From Xanthobacteraceae bacterium (lineage in GTDB: Bacteria > Pseudomonadota > Alphaproteobacteria > Rhizobiales > Xanthobacteraceae): a stretch of 64,000 bases of DNA. Under the pieces are notes generated by a model, which saw nothing but the letters and a program-made list of their open reading frames with translations, had not been told where the DNA came from and did no database searches. Position 1 is the stretch's first letter, and each line of letters begins with the position of its first letter. The translations under genes and the position numbers were made by a program. Shown here piece by piece: positions 1 to 9,963 of the stretch. The stretch is from positions 62,001 through 126,000 of the forward strand of contig JALHRD010000016.1 in the NCBI GenBank assembly GCA_022841625.1, written 5' to 3'.

Positions 1-871
1 GGAACGCCGATCCCGCAATTGAATTTTCGACCGCCGGGATCAGAACTCTTAGCCGCAGCCTAATGCCATGCGACATCAGCATGTGGGCGAGCGCCAGAAC
101 GGTGGCTGCGCCGCCCATGTCCTTTTTCATGTTGAGCATGCCGCTGTCGGATTTGATATCGAGGCCGCCGGTATCGAAACAGACCCCCTTGCCGATCAGC
201 GTAACCTTCGGATGCGTGGCCTCGCCCCAGGTGATGTCGATCAGGCGTGGCGCCCGGTCGGCGGCACGGCCGACCGCGTGGATCAACGGAAAATTGTGCT
301 TGAGAAGATCGTCTCCGACAATGCTGTGCGCACTGGCGCCGTGCTGGCTCGCCAGGGCGCGTGCGGCGGATTCAAGTTCCTCCGGTCCCATGTCATTGGC
401 CGGCGTGTTGATCAGATCGCGCGCCAAGGCGACGCCTTCGGCGATCCGGCTTACCTCATTACCGTCGGTGCCTTCGGGCAGTTCAAGCTGCACGGCCTTG
501 CCGTCCGGCTTGCGGTAGCGGCTGAAGCGATAGCCGCCAAGCGCGACAGCGATTGCGGCCAGGCGGGCGTCGTGCGGCGCATTGGCGAAGCGGTAGGCGC
601 CTGCGGGCAGCAAAGTTGCCAGCAAGCCGGGGCGAAAAAAGTCCTTGAGCGGATCCTCGGCATTTTCCAGGGCGAACAGCACGCCGGCGAGGGCGCCTTC
701 GGCCGGCGGCAAGAGCAAGTGCCTTCCGGCCTTGGGCTCAAAGCCTGCGGCATCGGCATAGGCGCGGGCTGGGGGCGCGAGCTGGGCGCGCTGTTCCGCC
801 CAGTTTGCGGCGGTTACGAAGACAATGGGAACCGCTGGCAGCGATCCGCGGGCAAAATAGGCCGAATGCAT
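1..871 (-). CDS. pepA: Leucyl aminopeptidase (M17), 3' end cut off by window
   Basis: The first about 290 residues of an M17 cytosolic leucyl aminopeptidase, which removes N-terminal residues from peptides using two metal ions. The family motif GKGVCFDTGGLDIK lies at residues 227-240. K228, D233 and D251 match metal ligands, and K240 matches the catalytic lysine of E. coli PepA. The ATG at 871 follows AAGGGG about 8 nt upstream. The C-terminal ligands and catalytic arginine lie beyond position 1, so completeness cannot be judged. Similar intracellular PepB-type enzymes are possible. Confidence 0.9.
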   Translation of the reverse strand, partial: MHSAYFARGSLPAVPIVFVTAANWAEQRAQLAPPARAYADAAGFEPKAGRHLLLPPAEGALAGVLFALENAEDPLKDFFRPGLLATLLPAGAYRFANAPHDARLAAIAVALGGYRFSRYRKPDGKAVQLELPEGTDGNEVSRIAEGVALARDLINTPANDMGPEELESAARALASQHGASAHSIVGDDLLKHNFPLIHAVGRAADRAPRLIDITWGEATHPKVTLIGKGVCFDTGGLDIKSDSGMLNMKKDMGGAATVLALAHMLMSHGIRLRLRVLIPAVENSIAGSAF

Positions 872-1039
872 CGGAAAATCCCCTTGAACCAGTTCGCCTA
901 GCACGGTCACCCCTGGGCGGTGAAGGCGCGGACAGGGCCGGCGAACTGAGGCCCCGCGCCCCGCGGATTAACCACTCATTAGGGTTAACGCTTTATTGCT
1001 GCCGGGGTCGACAGGGGTCGTTCTAACGACGTGGTTGCC

Positions 1040-1858
1040 ATGATGTCGAAGGCCAATTCTCGCAATGAATCCAGGCGCCGCGTCACGTCGATTGCGCTCG
1101 CGATCGCCGCGGCGGCAGGCGGGGCGGGCTGTGGTACGCTCCAGCCCGCGGCGACCAGCATGACCGGTTCGATTGTTTCGCCGGCGGCCGCCGCTGAGCC
1201 ACGGCAGGCCGCGGAAACTTTGGGCGAGCGCTATCGGGCCAATCCGCGTGATCCGGCGGTGGCGATCAACTATGCCCAAGCGCTGCGCGGGCTCGGCCAG
1301 CGGGCGCAGGCGGTTGCCGTGCTTGAGCAGGCCGCGATCCACCATCCGTCGCATATGGAGCTTCTTGGTGCCTATGGTCGCGCACTTGCGGATGTCGGCA
1401 GTCATGATCAGGCGCTTGAGGTGCTCAATCGTGCCCATACGCCCGACCGTCCGGACTGGCGCATCCTCAATGTGCAAGGCGCGGTCCTCGACCAGCTCGG
1501 ACGGCATGAGGATGCGCAGCGCTATTATGCGACGGCATTGCGAATTGCCCCGGATGAAGCGTCGGTGCTGTCGAACCTCGGTCTGTCCTATGCGCTATCG
1601 AAGAATTTGCTGGAGGCGGAGGCGACACTCAAACGCGCGGCCGCCGGCCGCAGCACAGATCCGCGGGTTCGGCAAAACCTTGCATTGGTCATAGGATTGC
1701 AGGGTCGCTTTGCGGAAGCTGAAGTGATCGCCCGGGCCGAGCTGCCGCCGGATCAGGCGGCCGCCAACGTCGCCTATCTGCGGCAGATGCTCGCACAGCA
1801 GAACGCCATCCAGGCCCGTTCCCAGCCAAGGCGGCCTGCTGCACGACCGCCGAGCTGA
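1040..1858 (+). CDS. tadD: TadD-like tetratricopeptide lipoprotein
   Basis: A 272-residue protein with a basic N-terminus, a hydrophobic stretch ending in AGGAGC (possible lipobox cysteine), a linker, then TPR-type helices from about residue 60 to 240 (for example NPRDPAVAINYAQALRGLGQ). Such proteins act as periplasmic or outer-membrane assembly factors in Tad secretion, probably helping secretin assembly. It lies tail to tail with tadC at the end of the Tad locus, which supports the role. A GTG at 1031 is an alternative start; two ATG codons follow at 1040 and 1043. The C-terminus is rich in Arg and Pro. Confidence 0.75.
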   Translation: MMSKANSRNESRRRVTSIALAIAAAAGGAGCGTLQPAATSMTGSIVSPAAAAEPRQAAETLGERYRANPRDPAVAINYAQALRGLGQRAQAVAVLEQAAIHHPSHMELLGAYGRALADVGSHDQALEVLNRAHTPDRPDWRILNVQGAVLDQLGRHEDAQRYYATALRIAPDEASVLSNLGLSYALSKNLLEAEATLKRAAAGRSTDPRVRQNLALVIGLQGRFAEAEVIARAELPPDQAAANVAYLRQMLAQQNAIQARSQPRRPAARPPS

Positions 1859-1890
1859 ACGGTCGCGCCGCTCTGTCGACTATTTTACGA

Positions 1891-2874
1891 CTATTTTAGC
1901 GCCATGACCTTGATGCCGGCCGGCCCGAGAATGACGACAAAGAGCACGGGCAGGAAGAACAAAATCATCGGAACCGTCAGCTTGGGCGGAAGGCCGGCGG
2001 CCTTCTTCTCGGCTTCCGACATGCGCATGTCGCGGTTTTCCTGCGCCATGACGCGCAACGTATTAGCGAGCGGCGTTCCGTGTCGCTCGGCCTGCTGCAA
2101 GGCCATGCATACCGATTTCACGCCGTCCATGTTGGTGCGTTTGGCGAGGTTCTCGTAGGCCTGCCTGCGCTCCTGAAGATAGGATAGTTCCGCCGTGGTC
2201 AGCGTGAGTTCTTCAGCCAAGGGAATCGAGCGAGATCCGATTTCGTTTGCTACCTTTCTGAAAGCGGCCTCAATCGACATTCCTGACTCCACACAGATCA
2301 GCAGCAAATCGAGCGCATCCGGAAATGCGCGCCGGATCGAAAGTTGCCGCTTTGCGATCTGGTTCTTGAGGAACAGCACTGGAAGCTTGATGCCGACAAA
2401 GGTCGCCAAGATACAGATGCCGAGCTTGATCGATGTCCGTTGCTCCAGTTTGAGCACGAAAAAGACGTAAAAAGCCGAAACTGCCATGAAAATCACAGGC
2501 ATTAGCATCCGAAAGAACAGAAAGGTGACGTAGGGTGCCTGCCCGCGATATCCGGCTTGCACCAGCAACGCGCGTGCGTCTTCCTGCCCGAGCCAATGGT
2601 TCAGGTTGAACCGCTCGACAATGGTTTGCATATACTGTCTCGGTGACTGCCGAAGCGACGCTTTCTCGCCGCGCGCCATGCGCTCGCGCTCGCGTTGCCG
2701 CAATTTTTCGCGTTCGATCGCCACCGCTTTCATTCGCTTGGATAGTGAATCCGTTACGAGAAGCGGCATCGCCAAGGTCAGCACAGTCGCGACAGCGGCA
2801 ATGGCGGCAAAGATCATCGCCAGCAGGCGGGTGTTGGTCAGGTTATCGGCGATCAGGCTCATCATGGCGTGCAC
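1891..2874 (-). CDS. tadC: Tad inner-membrane platform protein TadC
   Basis: A 327-residue type II secretion F-domain protein. It has an N-terminal membrane segment (about residues 17-40), a charged cytoplasmic stretch with many Arg, Lys and Glu, two central membrane segments, the F domain (FPDALDLLLICVESG) and a final hydrophobic helix near the C-terminus. With TadB it forms the inner-membrane platform on which the CpaF ATPase acts. Only 1 nt separates its start from the tadB stop, indicating one transcript. ATG codons at residues 4 and 5 are alternative starts. Confidence 0.9.
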   Translation of the reverse strand: MHAMMSLIADNLTNTRLLAMIFAAIAAVATVLTLAMPLLVTDSLSKRMKAVAIEREKLRQRERERMARGEKASLRQSPRQYMQTIVERFNLNHWLGQEDARALLVQAGYRGQAPYVTFLFFRMLMPVIFMAVSAFYVFFVLKLEQRTSIKLGICILATFVGIKLPVLFLKNQIAKRQLSIRRAFPDALDLLLICVESGMSIEAAFRKVANEIGSRSIPLAEELTLTTAELSYLQERRQAYENLAKRTNMDGVKSVCMALQQAERHGTPLANTLRVMAQENRDMRMSEAEKKAAGLPPKLTVPMILFFLPVLFVVILGPAGIKVMALK

Positions 2875-2875
2875 C

Positions 2876-3844
2876 TCAAAAGTCGAAATTGATCATTTTG
2901 CGCATGACCAAGACGCCTGTGGCCATCCAGCCCGCGGAAATTGCCAACATCAACCGACCTGTTGGATGCGTCCACAGCAGCTCGATGTATTGTGGACTGG
3001 AGAAATAGACGAGTAGCATCACTGCAGGCGGCAAACAGCCAATAATCCCGGCGGAGGCCTTGGCTTCCATCGACATTGCCTGAATCTTCGCTTTCATTTT
3101 TTTGCGGTCGCGCAGCACGCGCGACAGGTTGCCGAGTGCCTCAGACAGGTTGCCGCCGGACTTTTGCTGAATTGAGATAACGATGCCAAAGAAATTCGCT
3201 TCTGGGAGCGGAACGCGCTCGTAGAGTTTGCCGCAGGCATCGCCGATTGGGATGCCAATCGCTTGGGTCTCCAGGATCGCACGAAATTCGCTGCGCAATG
3301 GCTCCTCTGCTTCGGTTGAGATCATCCGCATGCTGTCGAGCAGCGGCAGGCCGGCCTTGATGCCGCGCACGATGGTGTCAACGGCGTCCGGAAATCCCGC
3401 GATAAACTTCGTCTCCCGCCGTTTCTTGAGAAAGTTGAGCAGCCAGCGCGGAATCCCAAGACCGGCGGCGAACGCCGCGGCTAGTGCAGCCCACAGACCG
3501 GCATCCACCATCAGAAAGAGTAGAAACGCCACGGCGCTCATTGCGACGCTGATCAGCATGAATTGCTGCTTCGTCCAGCCAAGGCCCGCTTGCGCAATTC
3601 TGAGGTTCAGAGGAACTGACTTGGACTGCCGTTCTTCCAGTTCCTTGAGCGAACCCTCGACTTGTTCGCGTCGCGATTTGGTTGAACTGCGCGTCGCGCC
3701 AGCCGCTGCGGCCGCCCTGGTCTTGCTGATGGTCTCAATGCGTTGTTCGGCCTTCCGTTCGCCGGACAGGAGCGGATATAAGAAGACCCAAACAACGCCG
3801 CCAATCGCGACGGCGACCAGAAAAAAGAGGGCGAGTGCCTGCAT
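2876..3844 (-). CDS. tadB: Tad inner-membrane platform protein TadB
   Basis: A 322-residue type II secretion F-domain protein that pairs with TadC. It starts with a membrane helix (LALFFLVAVAIGGVVWVF), followed by a charged region, two membrane segments and the F domain (FPDAVDTIVRGIKAGLPL). The reading frame is open up to 3961, but the ATG at 3844 is preferred: it has AGAGG a few nt upstream and lies 14 nt after the cpaF stop, while the longer form would overlap cpaF by about 100 nt. Confidence 0.9.
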   Translation of the reverse strand: MQALALFFLVAVAIGGVVWVFLYPLLSGERKAEQRIETISKTRAAAAAGATRSSTKSRREQVEGSLKELEERQSKSVPLNLRIAQAGLGWTKQQFMLISVAMSAVAFLLFLMVDAGLWAALAAAFAAGLGIPRWLLNFLKKRRETKFIAGFPDAVDTIVRGIKAGLPLLDSMRMISTEAEEPLRSEFRAILETQAIGIPIGDACGKLYERVPLPEANFFGIVISIQQKSGGNLSEALGNLSRVLRDRKKMKAKIQAMSMEAKASAGIIGCLPPAVMLLVYFSSPQYIELLWTHPTGRLMLAISAGWMATGVLVMRKMINFDF

Positions 3845-3857
3845 GATTGCCTCTCGC

Positions 3858-5414
3858 TCAGCTGTGTGTCGGTTCTGGCGCTTCGGCGGCGTCGAGCGCC
3901 GCGGCAAGCCGCTTTTCCTCGCCGTAGTAACGAGCGCGATCCCAGAATTTCGGTCGGCCAAGCCCCGTCGAACGGTGCTTGCCGATCAAGTTGCCATTTG
4001 CGTCTTCGCCCATGATGTCGAAGACCATCAGATCCTGTGTAACGATGACATCACCTTCCATTCCGAGGACTTCGGTGATGTGGGTGATGCGGCGCGATCC
4101 ATCGCGCAGGCGCGCTGCCTGTACGATGACATCAACCGATCCGGCAATCATTTCACGGATCGTGCGTGATGGGAGCGAATAGCCGCCCATCGTGATCATG
4201 GATTCTACACGGGACATGGCCTCGCGCGGCGAGTTGGCGTGCAGTGTGCCCATCGATCCGTCGTGACCGGTGTTCATGGCCTGGAGTAGGTCAAATGCTT
4301 CAGGTCCGCGCACTTCGCCGACGATGATGCGCTCCGGTCGCATACGCAGGCAGTTGCGTACGAGATCGCGCATCGTGATCTGGCCTTCGCCTTCAAGGTT
4401 GGGCGGGCGGGTCTCTAGCCTGACCGTATGCGGCTGCTGTAGCTGTAGTTCCGCCGCGTCCTCGCACGTGATGATGCGCTCCTCGTCATCGATAAACTGT
4501 GTGAGGCAATTGAGCAGGGTGGTCTTGCCCGAGCCGGTGCCTCCTGAAATCAGAACGTTGATACGGCAGCGCCCTATGACCTTCAGGATCTCGCCACCCT
4601 CTGGTGTGATGCTGCCGAAGCGCACCAATTGATCGAGCGTGAGTTTGTCTTTTTTGAACTTGCGGATGGTGAGTGCGGGGCCGTCAATGGCAAGTGGTGG
4701 CACAATAACGTTGACGCGAGAGCCATCAGGAAGTCGCGCGTCGCAGATCGGAGACGACTCGTCTACCCGTCGGCCGATCTGACTGACGATGCGTTGGCAG
4801 ATATTCAGGAGTTGTTGGTTGTCACGAAATCGGATGCCGGATTTCTGGATCTTGCCCTTGACCTCAATGTAGGTCGTGCCGAAGCCGTTTACCATGATGT
4901 CGGCAATGTCGTCACGTGCCAAGAGCGGCTCAAGCGGACCATAGCCAAGTACGTCGTTGCAGATGTCGTCGAGCAACTCTTCTTGCTCCGCGATCGACAT
5001 CACGACATTCTTGATGGCGATGATCTCGTTGACGATGTCGCGAATTTCCTCGCGCGCGGAGTCTGCATCGAGTTTGGCAAGCTGGGATAGATCGATTGCC
5101 TCGATCAGCGCACCGAAAATGGCGCCTTTGGTCTCATAGTAATGTTCGTCATGACGCGTATCGGTGGCCGATGGCGCAAGTGGTGGCGCGGCTGCGCTGG
5201 ACGTAGTCTGACGGTCCGTGTGCGGCGCGCTGACAATCGACGCGCCAAAGCCGGTCGATGGCAGCGGGTCGCGACCGTTGTCGCTTGCTCCGGCCGAAGT
5301 CGGCGCCGAAGACTTAGCTGTCGCTGATGGCGGCGCGGCTGCCGGTGCTAACGGCGGCGGGGGTGAGACCGCGCGCTGGCCGCGATCTTCGGCGGCGTTA
5401 CGCTTTCCAAACAC
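3858..5414 (-). CDS. cpaF: Tad pilus assembly ATPase CpaF (TadA)
   Basis: A 518-residue secretion ATPase of the VirB11/PulE class that powers Flp pilus extension, and probably retraction, at the inner membrane. A low-complexity Pro/Ala/Ser N-terminus of about 90 residues is followed by the N-domain and the RecA-like core. Walker [10 protein letters not shown] is at about 291-299. The Asp-box and His-box region ([19 protein letters not shown]) follows. The gene sits between cpaE and tadB in the same orientation. Confidence 0.95.
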   Translation of the reverse strand: MFGKRNAAEDRGQRAVSPPPPLAPAAAPPSATAKSSAPTSAGASDNGRDPLPSTGFGASIVSAPHTDRQTTSSAAAPPLAPSATDTRHDEHYYETKGAIFGALIEAIDLSQLAKLDADSAREEIRDIVNEIIAIKNVVMSIAEQEELLDDICNDVLGYGPLEPLLARDDIADIMVNGFGTTYIEVKGKIQKSGIRFRDNQQLLNICQRIVSQIGRRVDESSPICDARLPDGSRVNVIVPPLAIDGPALTIRKFKKDKLTLDQLVRFGSITPEGGEILKVIGRCRINVLISGGTGSGKTTLLNCLTQFIDDEERIITCEDAAELQLQQPHTVRLETRPPNLEGEGQITMRDLVRNCLRMRPERIIVGEVRGPEAFDLLQAMNTGHDGSMGTLHANSPREAMSRVESMITMGGYSLPSRTIREMIAGSVDVIVQAARLRDGSRRITHITEVLGMEGDVIVTQDLMVFDIMGEDANGNLIGKHRSTGLGRPKFWDRARYYGEEKRLAAALDAAEAPEPTHS

Positions 5415-5442
5415 GTGTACTTACTCCAACAAGGGTTGATCC

Positions 5443-6702
5443 TCAGGCCCGCTTCAACAGCTTCTCCAGGATCGGCGGTAGCAAGCTCGACTTTGACTTT
5501 TTTGAATCAGTGCGGCCGGTCAGAAGCTGAGCAAGCTGACGGAAAGTCTCGGCAGTGCGATGACTCGCGGAAAGTTCCGCAATCATCTGGCCGTTATTGG
5601 CAGCGGTGCCGAACATCTGCGGTTCATACGGAATGGTCGCCGCGGGCTGTTGGTCAAGCGCCTTGGCGAAGTCTGCGCTGCTGATTTCGGGTCGTTTTGG
5701 AACCCCGACTGCGTTGAGCAGATAGTTCGCGCGCCGGTCATTCGGACGCGACACCTTCAGCAAATCGAGTATGTTCTTGGTGTTGCGCAGGTTTGCGAGA
5801 TCCGGCGCTGCGACGACCAAGATTTCGTCAGCGCTGATCAACGTATGCCTCGTCCAGCCGGACCACAGGTGGGGGACGTCGAGAACGATGATGGGGACGG
5901 TTGCGCGCAATGAGTCGAAAATCGAATCAAATGATTCGGTCGAAAAATCATACACTCGATCAAGCGTCGCCGGCGCCGCCAGCAGGCTAAGATGATCGGT
6001 ACATTTCGAGAGTAGACGATCGACAAAATTGTTGTCGACGCGGTCAGGCGAGAACACCGCGTCAGCGATCCCTTGCGGGGGATCCTGATTGAAATTGAGG
6101 CCCGCGGTTCCAAATCCGAGGTCCAGATCGGCGATAACGGTATCAAGCTTAAGGTCGCGCGCGGTCGCCCAGGCGATGTTGTGGGCGACAGTGGAAGCTC
6201 CGACCCCGCCCTTGGCGCCAACCACGGCGAGCACGCGGCCTACCGGTTTGGCGTCCGATGCCGTAAACAGCCCGCAGATCGAGCGAATCACATCGATCGT
6301 GCTAACCGGTGCAATCACATAATCGCTGACGCCTCGTCGTGTTAGCTCGCGATAGAGCTGTACATCGTTCTGGTGACCGATAACGAGCACACGGGTGTCT
6401 CCGTCACAGACTTCGGCAAGCGAATCGAGGCCAGTGAGTATCTCGTCACTGCGGCCCATGGTCTCAATCACAATGACGTTGGGCGTGGCCGAAGTACGAT
6501 AAGCCTCAACGGCCGCAGCAATGCCGCCCATTTGAACCTTGAGATGCGCTTTACCCAGCCGCCGATCCTCACCGGCCGCCTGAATAGCCGCAGCGGTTTC
6601 GACGGATTCGCAGAAGGCCTGGACGGATACGCGCGGCGCCGGCGCGATATGATCGCTGTTTGCTGTGGATGGCGTGGCCGTGGGGGGTGCGTTTGTGGTC
6701 AT
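5443..6702 (-). CDS. cpaE: Tad localization factor CpaE (TadZ)
   Basis: A 419-residue MinD/ParA-like ATPase with an atypical receiver domain at the N-terminus (about 60-150). It recruits the Tad machine to the cell pole. The Walker A region reads KGGVGAST at 164-171, so the usual GK lysine is Ala-Ser, as in other CpaE/TadZ proteins. The second ParA-type motif follows (VIADLDLGFG). Its ATG overlaps the cpaD stop by 4 nt, indicating translational coupling. Confidence 0.93.
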   Translation of the reverse strand: MTTNAPPTATPSTANSDHIAPAPRVSVQAFCESVETAAAIQAAGEDRRLGKAHLKVQMGGIAAAVEAYRTSATPNVIVIETMGRSDEILTGLDSLAEVCDGDTRVLVIGHQNDVQLYRELTRRGVSDYVIAPVSTIDVIRSICGLFTASDAKPVGRVLAVVGAKGGVGASTVAHNIAWATARDLKLDTVIADLDLGFGTAGLNFNQDPPQGIADAVFSPDRVDNNFVDRLLSKCTDHLSLLAAPATLDRVYDFSTESFDSIFDSLRATVPIIVLDVPHLWSGWTRHTLISADEILVVAAPDLANLRNTKNILDLLKVSRPNDRRANYLLNAVGVPKRPEISSADFAKALDQQPAATIPYEPQMFGTAANNGQMIAELSASHRTAETFRQLAQLLTGRTDSKKSKSSLLPPILEKLLKRA

Positions 6703-7442
6703 TGTCCGACGTTGCTGATCGAGCCCTTGCTGGCATCGGGATAAACGGTGGCTGTGCCTTCGCCGCGCTGGTGCTTGTTGAATACGGTTGTGCGACGGCT
6801 GGTGTAACTCGGCATTTCACCGCGGGGCTGCACAAGGTCGGCAGGATTGTCGACCATGGCCGCAAGGTTGCGCTGGTGGGCGCACCCAAAATTGTAGTAT
6901 TGGCGATTTTCGGCGCGTTCGCGGAGATTGGTCGCGCCGAGATCGTAGGGCCAAAGCCCGCAGGGGCCTGCTTCGGCTGTCACCTTGGGGTAGTGCAGCC
7001 GCAAGGTTGCAAGCTTGCGCGGATCGCTCACGGCGCTGCGGCGCGTTGCAATCGCATCGGCCGGGACGCCGGCGTTGGTGAGGATCGCGCGGACTTCCTG
7101 CGCTGCGACCGTGGCGCTGCGTTCATTGGGGGCGCGGGCCGGCAAATCGATGATGATTCCGCCGCCCGCTTCGCGGCGCCAGATTTGTGCGAACGCCAGG
7201 ACATCGGTGCGTTGGGCGTCGTTGAGACTGCCCCTTCGATTGCCGATGAAAAGTTCTACCGTGTGCGGCGCTTCCCCGAGCACAATCGGATGGCGCTGGG
7301 GGTAATCGCGCGGGATCATGTCCAATGTTGCGTCGCGCGACGCTAAGCAGCCGGCCAAAATCATCGTTGCTGCTCCCAGCACCGTCGTCCGAAGTCCAGC
7401 AGCGACACGGCGCTTCGCAAGACAGATTGGACCTGAATGCAT
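6699..7442 (-). CDS. cpaD: Tad pilus lipoprotein CpaD
   Basis: A 247-residue CpaD family protein, an outer-membrane lipoprotein needed for secretin function. The N-terminus has a lipoprotein signal ending in ATMILAGC. The conserved C-terminal block FGCAHQRNLAAMVDNPADL is present, with a second cysteine in GPCGLWPYDLG. The ATG at 7442 is chosen because AAGGA lies about 9 nt upstream and because an extension to 7643 would run deep into cpaC. Confidence 0.9.
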   Translation of the reverse strand: MHSGPICLAKRRVAAGLRTTVLGAATMILAGCLASRDATLDMIPRDYPQRHPIVLGEAPHTVELFIGNRRGSLNDAQRTDVLAFAQIWRREAGGGIIIDLPARAPNERSATVAAQEVRAILTNAGVPADAIATRRSAVSDPRKLATLRLHYPKVTAEAGPCGLWPYDLGATNLRERAENRQYYNFGCAHQRNLAAMVDNPADLVQPRGEMPSYTSRRTTVFNKHQRGEGTATVYPDASKGSISNVGQ

Positions 7443-7461
7443 ATGCGAATTCCTTGCCTTC

Positions 7462-8895
7462 TCAATCGAGAATGAAGCCGTAATTGCCGCGATAGGCATT
7501 CCGTTGAACATGCTGCGCCGTCGGCTTTGGAGCGCCGTAGATACGATTGAGCCTGCCGAGCAAGATGCTCTCCGGGTCGGTCGCATCGGCGAATCCGTCG
7601 TCGGGTCGCGATAGATTGCGTCGTGCCACCGCGCGGACGACAAAAGGCGTCACAATCACCAAGAGCTCGGTCTGCCGATTGACGAAGTCGCGGCTTCTGA
7701 ACAGCTGGCCGAGCACCGGCAATTGCATCAGGCCTGGAATACCGTTGATCTGCTGCTTGGTTTGCTCCTGGATCATTCCCGCCATGGCGAGCGCGCCGCC
7801 CGATGGAATCTCGACGGTCGTGTCAGCGCGGCGCGTACGGATCGACGGAACCGTGAGCCCGGCAATCTGTATGGATTGTTCCGATGACAGCTCTGACACC
7901 TCAGTCATGACCTTGAGGCTGATTCTGCCCGCGCCCAGAACGACCGGCGTAAAGTTCAATCCGACACCGAACCTCTTCCATTCAATTCTGTCTCGGCACG
8001 ATCCCGTCGCTGGGTCGCACTCGCGTCCCGAAAGAACCGGAAACTCACCGCCGGCAAGGAAGCTCGAACTCTCTCCGGAGGTGGCGGTCAGGCTGGGCTC
8101 CGCCAAAGTGCGCACGACTCCGGCGCGTTCCATCGCTCTGATTGTTGCTGTGACGCGATTGTTGATGCCGCCAAGGGTCGGGACGAAGTTGGTTCTGCTG
8201 AGCGCGTCACCACGTGCTGAGAACGGGTTGTCGGTGTTGAACGTTACCATCGACGTGCCGGCGCCGAACTGGCCCGCCAAATTGATGCCAAGCTGTTTGA
8301 TGACGTCACGCTGCACTTCGGCAACTGTGACCTTCAGCATAACTTGATCGCGGTTATGAACTGTGATCCCGTTCACCACCCTGCGGCCGTCGTCGACCAG
8401 GCGCGAAGCGATTTCGAATGCGGTTTGCGCTTCGATCGGTGTCGATGCATTTCCCGACAACACCACGCCTTCGCCAAGTCCTTCGACCCTGATGTCGGCA
8501 TTGGGCAGCGCCTGTTTGAGCGCGGCGCGCAGGCCGTTGAGGTCGCGTGTAACGGCTATATCGAGTCCGATGATCTGTTGACCGCTGTGATCGAAGAAAA
8601 ACACATTGGTTTGCCCGGTCGCTGCGCCGATAATGTAGGCGCGCCGCGCCGAACGAACGATGGCAGTGGCGATCTTCGGGTCGGCGACCAGGAGGTCTTT
8701 GACGTCTCTTGGCAAATCGATAACGACCGACTTGCCGATGCCAAGCGGCACAAAGCGCGAGCCGGCATCGCTAGCCGCGACCTGGATCATTTGCGCACCT
8801 TGATCGGCAGCGGGCGCAGATCCGGCGGCCGCCAAGCCAGATGCCATCAGCGTGACCGCGAGCAATGTCGCGCGAATGTGGGGCCGGTCAGTCAT
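7462..8895 (-). CDS. cpaC: Tad outer-membrane secretin CpaC (RcpA)
   Basis: A 477-residue secretin with a signal peptide (cleavage near residue 29), an N-terminal pilus-assembly domain (VIDLPRDVKDLLVADPKIA), a BON-like region (VVLSGNASTPIEAQTAFEIA) and a C-terminal secretin domain with the typical VPSIRTRRADTTVEIPSGG and LPVLGQLFRS blocks. It forms the outer-membrane channel for the Flp pilus. It is followed after about 20 nt by cpaD. Confidence 0.95.
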   Translation of the reverse strand: MTDRPHIRATLLAVTLMASGLAAAGSAPAADQGAQMIQVAASDAGSRFVPLGIGKSVVIDLPRDVKDLLVADPKIATAIVRSARRAYIIGAATGQTNVFFFDHSGQQIIGLDIAVTRDLNGLRAALKQALPNADIRVEGLGEGVVLSGNASTPIEAQTAFEIASRLVDDGRRVVNGITVHNRDQVMLKVTVAEVQRDVIKQLGINLAGQFGAGTSMVTFNTDNPFSARGDALSRTNFVPTLGGINNRVTATIRAMERAGVVRTLAEPSLTATSGESSSFLAGGEFPVLSGRECDPATGSCRDRIEWKRFGVGLNFTPVVLGAGRISLKVMTEVSELSSEQSIQIAGLTVPSIRTRRADTTVEIPSGGALAMAGMIQEQTKQQINGIPGLMQLPVLGQLFRSRDFVNRQTELLVIVTPFVVRAVARRNLSRPDDGFADATDPESILLGRLNRIYGAPKPTAQHVQRNAYRGNYGFILD

Positions 8896-8917
8896 GTCGT
8901 GATCCTTGCGTTACCCA

Positions 8918-9703
8918 TTATTTCGCAGTCGTTGTCGTGCTCACGCCATAACGGAGGATATTGATGCTGCGGCTGCTGCGATCGTCGCTCGCCGATTCGA
9001 CTCCTGACGCATCAGCGAGGCTACGCAGCGCGAGCGAAAGTTGGCCCGAGTTGCGCGACAGTACGAGGGTTTCGGCCTGGCTCCTGGTCAGTTCGAGTGT
9101 CGCTGTTCTGCCGACTACAACGCGCTGGCTGCCCTTCTCTTCGATCGTCTGATCGATGGCGAGGACGCGCACATTGGAGAGGATTGTTTCGCTGGTCGGG
9201 GTGTCGCCGCCGGAGCCTTTTTCGCCTCCGCCACGTCGTGAAAGGATCACGTCAACCCGGTCGTTTGGCAAAATAAACCCAGCTGCGCCAGTTTCGGGCG
9301 TAACATCGGTTGAGATTGCGCGCATTCCAGCCGGCAGGATCGCGGCCATGTAGCCCGATCCCTTCGCCCGAATTAGCCGGGCTTCGCGAATCGGCTCGCC
9401 GACAAGGAACGGTGAGCGTGCGATTGATCCGGCAAGCTGGTTGATCGCTTCGGGGTTTTCATTGCGCCGAATGAAGCCTGTGCCGGCCGCGGCTGTGGGC
9501 CAAGTTTGCCAGCGAAGTTCGTTTCCAGAGACGGTTTGGCCGAGGCCGATATCGCTTGCGGCGATCAACACTTCTGTCGTGTCGATGGTGGCGATTGGGG
9601 CTTGAGCGATTGTGGGTGGGGCATTCGAGCGGCCGGCCAAGAGCGCGGCAATACCGCCGGCGGCGAGCGCTACAAGCAAGACAATGATGCGCGAAAGTTT
9701 CAT
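8918..9703 (-). CDS. cpaB: Flp pilus assembly protein CpaB (RcpC)
   Basis: A 261-residue protein with an N-terminal membrane anchor (IIVLLVALAAGGIAALLAG), an SAF domain (VLIAASDIGLGQTVSGNELRW) and a RcpC/CpaB region with LPNDRVDVILSRR. It is thought to act in the periplasm at the secretin. The ATG at 9703 matches the start of related proteins and has GAAAG upstream; an extension to 9736 is less likely. Confidence 0.92.
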   Translation of the reverse strand: MKLSRIIVLLVALAAGGIAALLAGRSNAPPTIAQAPIATIDTTEVLIAASDIGLGQTVSGNELRWQTWPTAAAGTGFIRRNENPEAINQLAGSIARSPFLVGEPIREARLIRAKGSGYMAAILPAGMRAISTDVTPETGAAGFILPNDRVDVILSRRGGGEKGSGGDTPTSETILSNVRVLAIDQTIEEKGSQRVVVGRTATLELTRSQAETLVLSRNSGQLSLALRSLADASGVESASDDRSSRSINILRYGVSTTTTAK

Positions 9704-9963
9704 ACGCTGCACTTTCAAGACTGCGATGCGGCACAACGCGTGCCCGCCACATTGACGCTGGCGGTCGAACGATTTGATCGGACCGAATATCAGCAGGTAA
9801 AGGTCAAGGCATGGTTAATGGCCGGTATCTAAATCGTGTTAACGATTTATTGCCCGGCCACGGTGGAACGCCCACGTGCTTGACGCACGTCGACCGGGGT
9901 CGCCGTGACCCAGGAAGGCGATAGGGTTTGGGGTGATCGCTCGCTGCGCAGCGCAGCCGATCA
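9704..9963. other. Gap between cpaA and cpaB with a short palindrome
   Basis: About 260 nt lie between the cpaA stop and the cpaB start. They contain a perfect 8-nt inverted repeat, TAAATCGT/ACGATTTA at 9830-9849, with a 4-nt spacer (GTTA). The size of the gap suggests cpaB onward may have its own promoter. I see no convincing ORF here. Confidence 0.4.
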